From JASGIT01 sp047601665 (GTDB lineage Bacteria > Pseudomonadota > Gammaproteobacteria > Burkholderiales > Burkholderiaceae_C), in NCBI GenBank assembly GCA_047601665.1, contig JASGIT010000001.1, positions 1,798,001 through 1,862,000 on the forward strand: a DNA stretch of 64,000 nucleotides. The letters are read 5' to 3'. Shown one piece after another: positions 59,661 to 64,000 of the stretch (position 1 is the stretch's first letter; each line of letters begins with the position of its first letter). The notes beneath the pieces were generated by a model. It was given only the letters and a program-made list of their open reading frames with translations, ran no database searches and was not told the DNA's origin. Both the position numbers and the translations under genes were made by a program.

Positions 59661-60080
59661 GCAGTTATCGATCATTAAGAGTTTCATTGAAACCACCCTT
59701 TGATTTCAAAAGATTTTCTGTTCATCAGGCCTACGCTGTTATGCACACGGTTATACATGCGCTGCCATCGCTCTGGCCCGGGACGCCCGCAAACTTGCCC
59801 TGGCCCTGGCGAGCGAAGCGCAAACGACGTGATTGGATTGAACAGGGGCATCGGACATCCTCCATCGGGTTGGAGCCGCCGTACCGGAAAGTCTCTGACC
59901 TTGCCCACCGGAACGGCGACAAGGTTGCGGTCTGCACCGCAGCGACATGCCGCTTCCTATCGGAAGCGCCACCACTGAATTGCGTTGATCGGGGAGGTGG
60001 AAAGCATATGAAAAGTCACGGGGCATTCTACATGCTGAACTTTCGCAAAGTTCGCGCTCGTCGCAGCCCGCTTTCCAGCG
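59661..60080. repeat. Right flanking direct repeat of the island with trpG 5' relic
   Basis: On the minus strand it begins with a diverged copy of the trpG start encoding MKLLMIDNCDQ (reading in from about 59657), with the shared leader CCCTTTGATTT. Block 59846-60080 matches 43391-43624 almost base for base. The region 60081-60241 beyond it has no gene and should hold the promoter of the ABC operon. Confidence 0.75.
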
Positions 60081-60241
60081 GTGCTACCGGTCGACTTGAG
60101 CGTGAGAGCTCACGCCGACAACATCCATGCGTCCCACACGGCATACAGTTTCTTCACGCTTGCCTGCCTCCAGCAAGTTCAGAAGGCTCTGGCAGTCCTG
60201 CTATATATTGATTTACGTCACAGACCATCCAAGGGAGCCGC

Positions 60242-61144
60242 ATGTCGATCAAATCCATTCTGAAATCCACGGTGGTGGCACTGGCGATCATGGGCAGCGG
60301 GTCGCTTTTCGCGCAGGGCGCGCCTATCAATACGGCGGCGTTCGACGCGCTGGTTGCGCAGGGCCCCGTCGCCGACGCTGCGACCATTCGCTCAAGCACC
60401 TGGGCCAGCAAGATCAAGCAGGCCGGCACATTGCGCCTGGGCGGCACGCAAACCTCGAACCTTTTCTCGCTGCTCAACGAGAAGGACGGCAAGCTCCGTG
60501 GTTTCGACGCCGGGCTGGCCCAGCTCATCACGCGCTACATCCTGGGCGATGGGGCCAAGGTCAAGTTCACGCAGGTGACCTCATCCACGCGCGAGCAGGT
60601 GCTCATCAACGACCAGGCGGACATGGTGCTGGCCACCTACTCCATCACCCCCGCCCGCGCCGAGAAGATATCGTTCGCCGGCCCCTACTACACCTCGCAG
60701 GCCGGGGTGCTGGTCAAGGCGAACAACAAGACCATCCAGTCGTACAACGATCTGGCCGGCAAGAAGGTCGCCACGCAGGCCGGCTCCACGGGGCCCGCGA
60801 TCCTGGCGCAGTACGCGCCCAAGGCTGTCGTGCAAGAGTTCCAGACGCACCAGGAAGCGCTCGACGCACTGCGCCAGGGGCGCGTGGACGCCTACGTGAC
60901 CGACAACACGCTGCTGCTCAACGCCCTGAGCCTCGGAACCGGCGACACGCGGCTGGCGGGCGCGCCCTTTGGCGCGCAGGATCCCTACGGCATCGGGCTG
61001 CCCAAGGGCTCGGACGGCGTGGCCTTCATCAATGTCTTCCTGAAGAAGCTGGAGGCCGACGGCACCTGGGCCAAGCTCTGGACGATTTCCATCGGGCAGC
61101 GCACCGGTAGTAGCGCCGTTCCGACGCCGCCCGCCCTCCCATAA
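60242..61144 (+). CDS. Polar amino-acid ABC transporter substrate-binding protein (GltI-like family)
   Basis: 300 aa periplasmic protein with signal peptide LKSTVVALAIMGSGSLFAQG. SBP_bac_3 family signs are GTLRLGGTQTSNLFSLLNEKDGKLRGFDAGLAQLI, VTSSTREQVLINDQADMVLATYSITPARAEKISFAGPYY and DLAGKKVATQAGSTGPAILAQYAP. It should bind glutamate, aspartate or another polar molecule. The two permease genes follow at 3 bp; no ATPase gene is in the window. Its placement next to the URC genes suggests the ligand could be a pyrimidine-related compound. Confidence 0.88.
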   Translation: MSIKSILKSTVVALAIMGSGSLFAQGAPINTAAFDALVAQGPVADAATIRSSTWASKIKQAGTLRLGGTQTSNLFSLLNEKDGKLRGFDAGLAQLITRYILGDGAKVKFTQVTSSTREQVLINDQADMVLATYSITPARAEKISFAGPYYTSQAGVLVKANNKTIQSYNDLAGKKVATQAGSTGPAILAQYAPKAVVQEFQTHQEALDALRQGRVDAYVTDNTLLLNALSLGTGDTRLAGAPFGAQDPYGIGLPKGSDGVAFINVFLKKLEADGTWAKLWTISIGQRTGSSAVPTPPALP

Positions 61145-61147
61145 AAG

Positions 61148-61810
61148 ATGGGCGATATTTCCAGGCTCCTGGCCGGCTATGGGCCTGCTTTCGGGCAGGC
61201 CCTTTTTTTGACGTGGAAGCTCACGGTCATGTCGTTCGTGCCTGGCGTCCTGCTGGGCATGGCCGTGACGGTGCTCCGGCTCCTGCCGCTGCCGCCGCTG
61301 CGCTTCGTCCTGACCGGCTACGTCGAGATCTTCCGCAACATTCCCAGCGTGGCGCTGCTGATCTTCATCGTGTTCGCGCTGCCCGATCTCAACGTGGTGA
61401 TCGACTATGAGCCGAGCGTGATCCTGACGTTGACGCTGGTCTGCTCCGCGTTCACGGCGGACTACCTGCGCTCGGGCATCAACACCATTCCCGGCGGCCA
61501 GATCGAGGCCGCACTCAGCCTGGGGATGCGGCCGATGCAAATCATTGCTGCGGTGGTCTTGCCGCAGGCGCTGCGCGCGGTGGTGCAGCCGATGACCTCG
61601 CTGCTCATTGCGCTGATGCTGTCGACCTCGCTGGCGTCGCAGGTGCCGATTCCAGGCCGGGAACTCACCGCGCTCGTATCCAAAATCGCCAACGACTCCG
61701 CCGCCGGCATTCCCGCGTTCGCGGTGGCGGCCGCGATGTACGTGGCGACGGGGCTGCTCATTGCCTGGGCGGGCGCCGCCCTGGAAAAGAAGGCGCGGAT
61801 ACTGCGATGA
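61148..61810 (+). CDS. Polar amino-acid type ABC permease 1
   Basis: 220 aa with about five membrane helices. The family segment is GYVEIFRNIPSVALLIFIVFALPDL, and the cytoplasmic EAA loop is INTIPGGQIEAALSLGMRPMQIIAAVVLPQALR. Codons ~12-21 (GYGPAFGQALFL) are encoded by a terminator-like hairpin with a T-run. Its end overlaps the second permease start by four bases. Confidence 0.9.
   Translation: MGDISRLLAGYGPAFGQALFLTWKLTVMSFVPGVLLGMAVTVLRLLPLPPLRFVLTGYVEIFRNIPSVALLIFIVFALPDLNVVIDYEPSVILTLTLVCSAFTADYLRSGINTIPGGQIEAALSLGMRPMQIIAAVVLPQALRAVVQPMTSLLIALMLSTSLASQVPIPGRELTALVSKIANDSAAGIPAFAVAAAMYVATGLLIAWAGAALEKKARILR
61181..61209 (+). terminator. Terminator-like hairpin inside the first permease codons
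   Basis: GGGCCTGC, loop TTTCGG, GCAGGCCC and seven T residues. The stem is a perfect 8 bp and the T-run is directly adjacent, so it has the full form of a Rho-independent terminator. It lies 34 bp into the permease reading frame and would limit permease mRNA relative to binding protein. Confidence 0.65.
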
Positions 61811-62607
61811 ACCGTCCTCTGGAAGACATACTGTTCGGCGCGCCCAGCCCCCGGGCCCGGACCGTCACGCGAGCGGCCAGTGTGACCGCGGCGGCCGCGC
61901 TGCTCCTGCTGGCTGCGGGCATCGTGGCCCGGTTCCATTCCGCAGGGCAGCTCGACGCCCGGTTCTGGGAATTCTTTGCCTGGCCGACGACGTGGTCCTT
62001 CTTGGCCAGAGGCCTGCTCGGCACGCTGGCATCGGCGGCGATGGCCGCCGTCATCGCGCTGACCCTCGGGCTGGTGCTGCTGGTGGGGCGCCTGGCGCGT
62101 GCGCGGCTCGTGCGCTGGCCGAGCATCGCGGTCATCGAGTTCCTGCGCGGCACGCCGACGCTGCTGCTCATTTACGTGTGTTTTCTGGTGCTTCCGGCGG
62201 CCGGAGTCAAGCTGAGCACCTACTGGATGCTGACTTTGCCCATCAGCCTGAGCACCGCCGCCGTGGTGGCCGAGGTCTATCGCGCGGGCGTGCTCGCCGT
62301 ACCCCGCGGCCAGGCCGATGCGGCGCGCAGCCTGGGGCTGACCGAAACCCAGGTTTTCTTCCTCGTCGTCTTTCCCCAGGCCCTGCGCTACATCGTCCCG
62401 GCGCTGGTCGCGCAACTGGTCATCGTGGTCAAGGACACCACCTTCGGCTACGTCGTCACCTACGGTGAATTGATGCAGAACGCCAAGGTGCTGATCGCCA
62501 ACTACCATGCGCTGGTGCCCGTGTACCTCATCGTGGCGGCGCTTTACTGCCTCGTGAACTACGCGATATCCAAGGCGAGCAAGCGGCTCGGCGGCCCAAT
62601 GCATTGA
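61807..62607 (+). CDS. Polar amino-acid type ABC permease 2
   Basis: 266 aa membrane protein, start overlapping the first permease (ATGA). FLRGTPTLLLIYVCFLVLPAAG and the EAA loop VYRAGVLAVPRGQADAARSLGLTETQVFFLVVFPQALRYIVPALVAQLVIVVKDTTFGY are typical of the GlnP/GltK family. The next gene starts 81 bp on and is not an ATPase. Confidence 0.9.
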   Translation: MNRPLEDILFGAPSPRARTVTRAASVTAAAALLLLAAGIVARFHSAGQLDARFWEFFAWPTTWSFLARGLLGTLASAAMAAVIALTLGLVLLVGRLARARLVRWPSIAVIEFLRGTPTLLLIYVCFLVLPAAGVKLSTYWMLTLPISLSTAAVVAEVYRAGVLAVPRGQADAARSLGLTETQVFFLVVFPQALRYIVPALVAQLVIVVKDTTFGYVVTYGELMQNAKVLIANYHALVPVYLIVAALYCLVNYAISKASKRLGGPMH

Positions 62608-62688
62608 CCATCGCCAACCTGCCGCCCAGCCCCCGCGCGGCTGGCGCAGAATTTGCACGCTACATTGTGTTTTTTGAGGGCCCGTCTC

Positions 62689-63944
<1,256 letters not shown>

Positions 63945-63948
<4 letters not shown>

Positions 63949-64000
63949 GCGAAGCGCTGGATGCCGTCGCGCTGCTGCGCCGCACCGATACCATCCGCGC
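63945..64000 (+). CDS. DUF1688 protein (URC4-like), cut by right edge
   Basis: Only the first codons are seen: MSEALDAVALLRRTDTIRA, starting in a four-base overlap with the URC1-type gene. The LLRRTDTIR start and position after a GTP cyclohydrolase II-like gene fit the DUF1688 family. The call leans mainly on the neighbour. Confidence 0.6.

Larger units (their letters stand above)
43134..60080. mobile_element. Defence island inserted at the 5' end of trpG
   Basis: About 16.9 kb between trpG and the polar amino-acid ABC genes. It is bracketed by two diverged direct repeats (43107-43624 and 59661-60080) that contain the trpG start region. Its first 5 kb are visibly AT-richer than the host genes. 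Cargo in order: short Argonaute, nuclease-TIR-APAZ partner, Xre antitoxin with broken RES toxin, AbiEi/AbiEii, jetABCD, sigma-like gene. No integrase or transposase was found inside, so the element is either immobile or moved by recombination between flanks. Exact ends are uncertain. Confidence 0.62.

Overview
The window is GC-rich and its gene content points to a betaproteobacterium of the Comamonadaceae (Acidovorax/Alicycliphilus/Delftia type). This is inferred from the lptA-lptB-rpoN and trpG-trpD-trpC-ung neighbourhoods, a Gram-negative type porin, and two kinds of short intergenic palindromic repeat that I associate with this family. No tRNA, rRNA, CRISPR array, integrase or intact transposase was found.

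Layout. (1) 1-5.15 kb, minus strand: an iron-uptake operon with an ECF sigma factor, a FecR-type anti-sigma, a TonB-dependent receptor with a signalling domain, and a PepSY membrane protein cut by the left edge. A Fur-box-like site lies in front of the sigma gene. (2) 5.2-14.2 kb: lptA-lptB-rpoN, a truncated-RlmL-type rRNA methyltransferase, a PIN-domain protein, a GGDEF-EAL protein, an atypical kinase and a SEC-C protein. (3) 14.2-19.0 kb: a LysR regulator divergent from an adenine-deaminase-like amidohydrolase, a DUF6198-type membrane protein and a porin. (4) 19.0-36.7 kb, minus strand: a tight run of fifteen genes, ubiX-like, three molybdenum hydroxylase subunits, a CobW GTPase, two ACMSD-type amidohydrolases, a UbiD-type decarboxylase, an NCS2 nucleobase permease, a nucleoside-type ABC importer, an AtzA/8-oxoguanine-deaminase-like enzyme and xdhC. 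Together with region 3 it reads as uptake and breakdown of a purine or purine-like heterocycle, possibly through a prenyl-FMN decarboxylation step. (5) 36.7-43.1 kb: a TIGR02444 protein, a second LysR, a gamma-glutamyltransferase, ung, trpC, trpD, trpG. (6) 43.1-60.1 kb: a defence island flanked by diverged direct repeats that carry the 5' end of trpG. (7) 60.2-64 kb: a polar amino-acid type ABC importer without its ATPase, then the first two genes of a URC-type uracil catabolic pathway (GTP cyclohydrolase II-like, DUF1688).

The island holds a short prokaryotic Argonaute with predicted dead PIWI catalysis, overlapping by one base a partner protein in which a PD-(D/E)XK-type nuclease, a TIR domain and an APAZ domain are fused. 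It also holds an Xre-type antitoxin with a truncated RES toxin, an intact AbiEi/AbiEii pair with a palindromic operator, and a complete type II Wadjet operon jetABCD followed at 14 bp by an uncharacterised sigma-like gene. Each is a known or plausible anti-phage or anti-plasmid device. The nuclease-TIR-APAZ/Argonaute pair is the most interesting because two different effector domains are joined to one sensor.

A second theme is that family-specific palindromic repeats sit inside coding sequence. They are read in frame in rpoN, rlmL and xdhC, and one copy supplies the Shine-Dalgarno sequence and TTG start codon of ung. All functional statements come from reading the sequence and from knowledge of the families. 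No database search was run.
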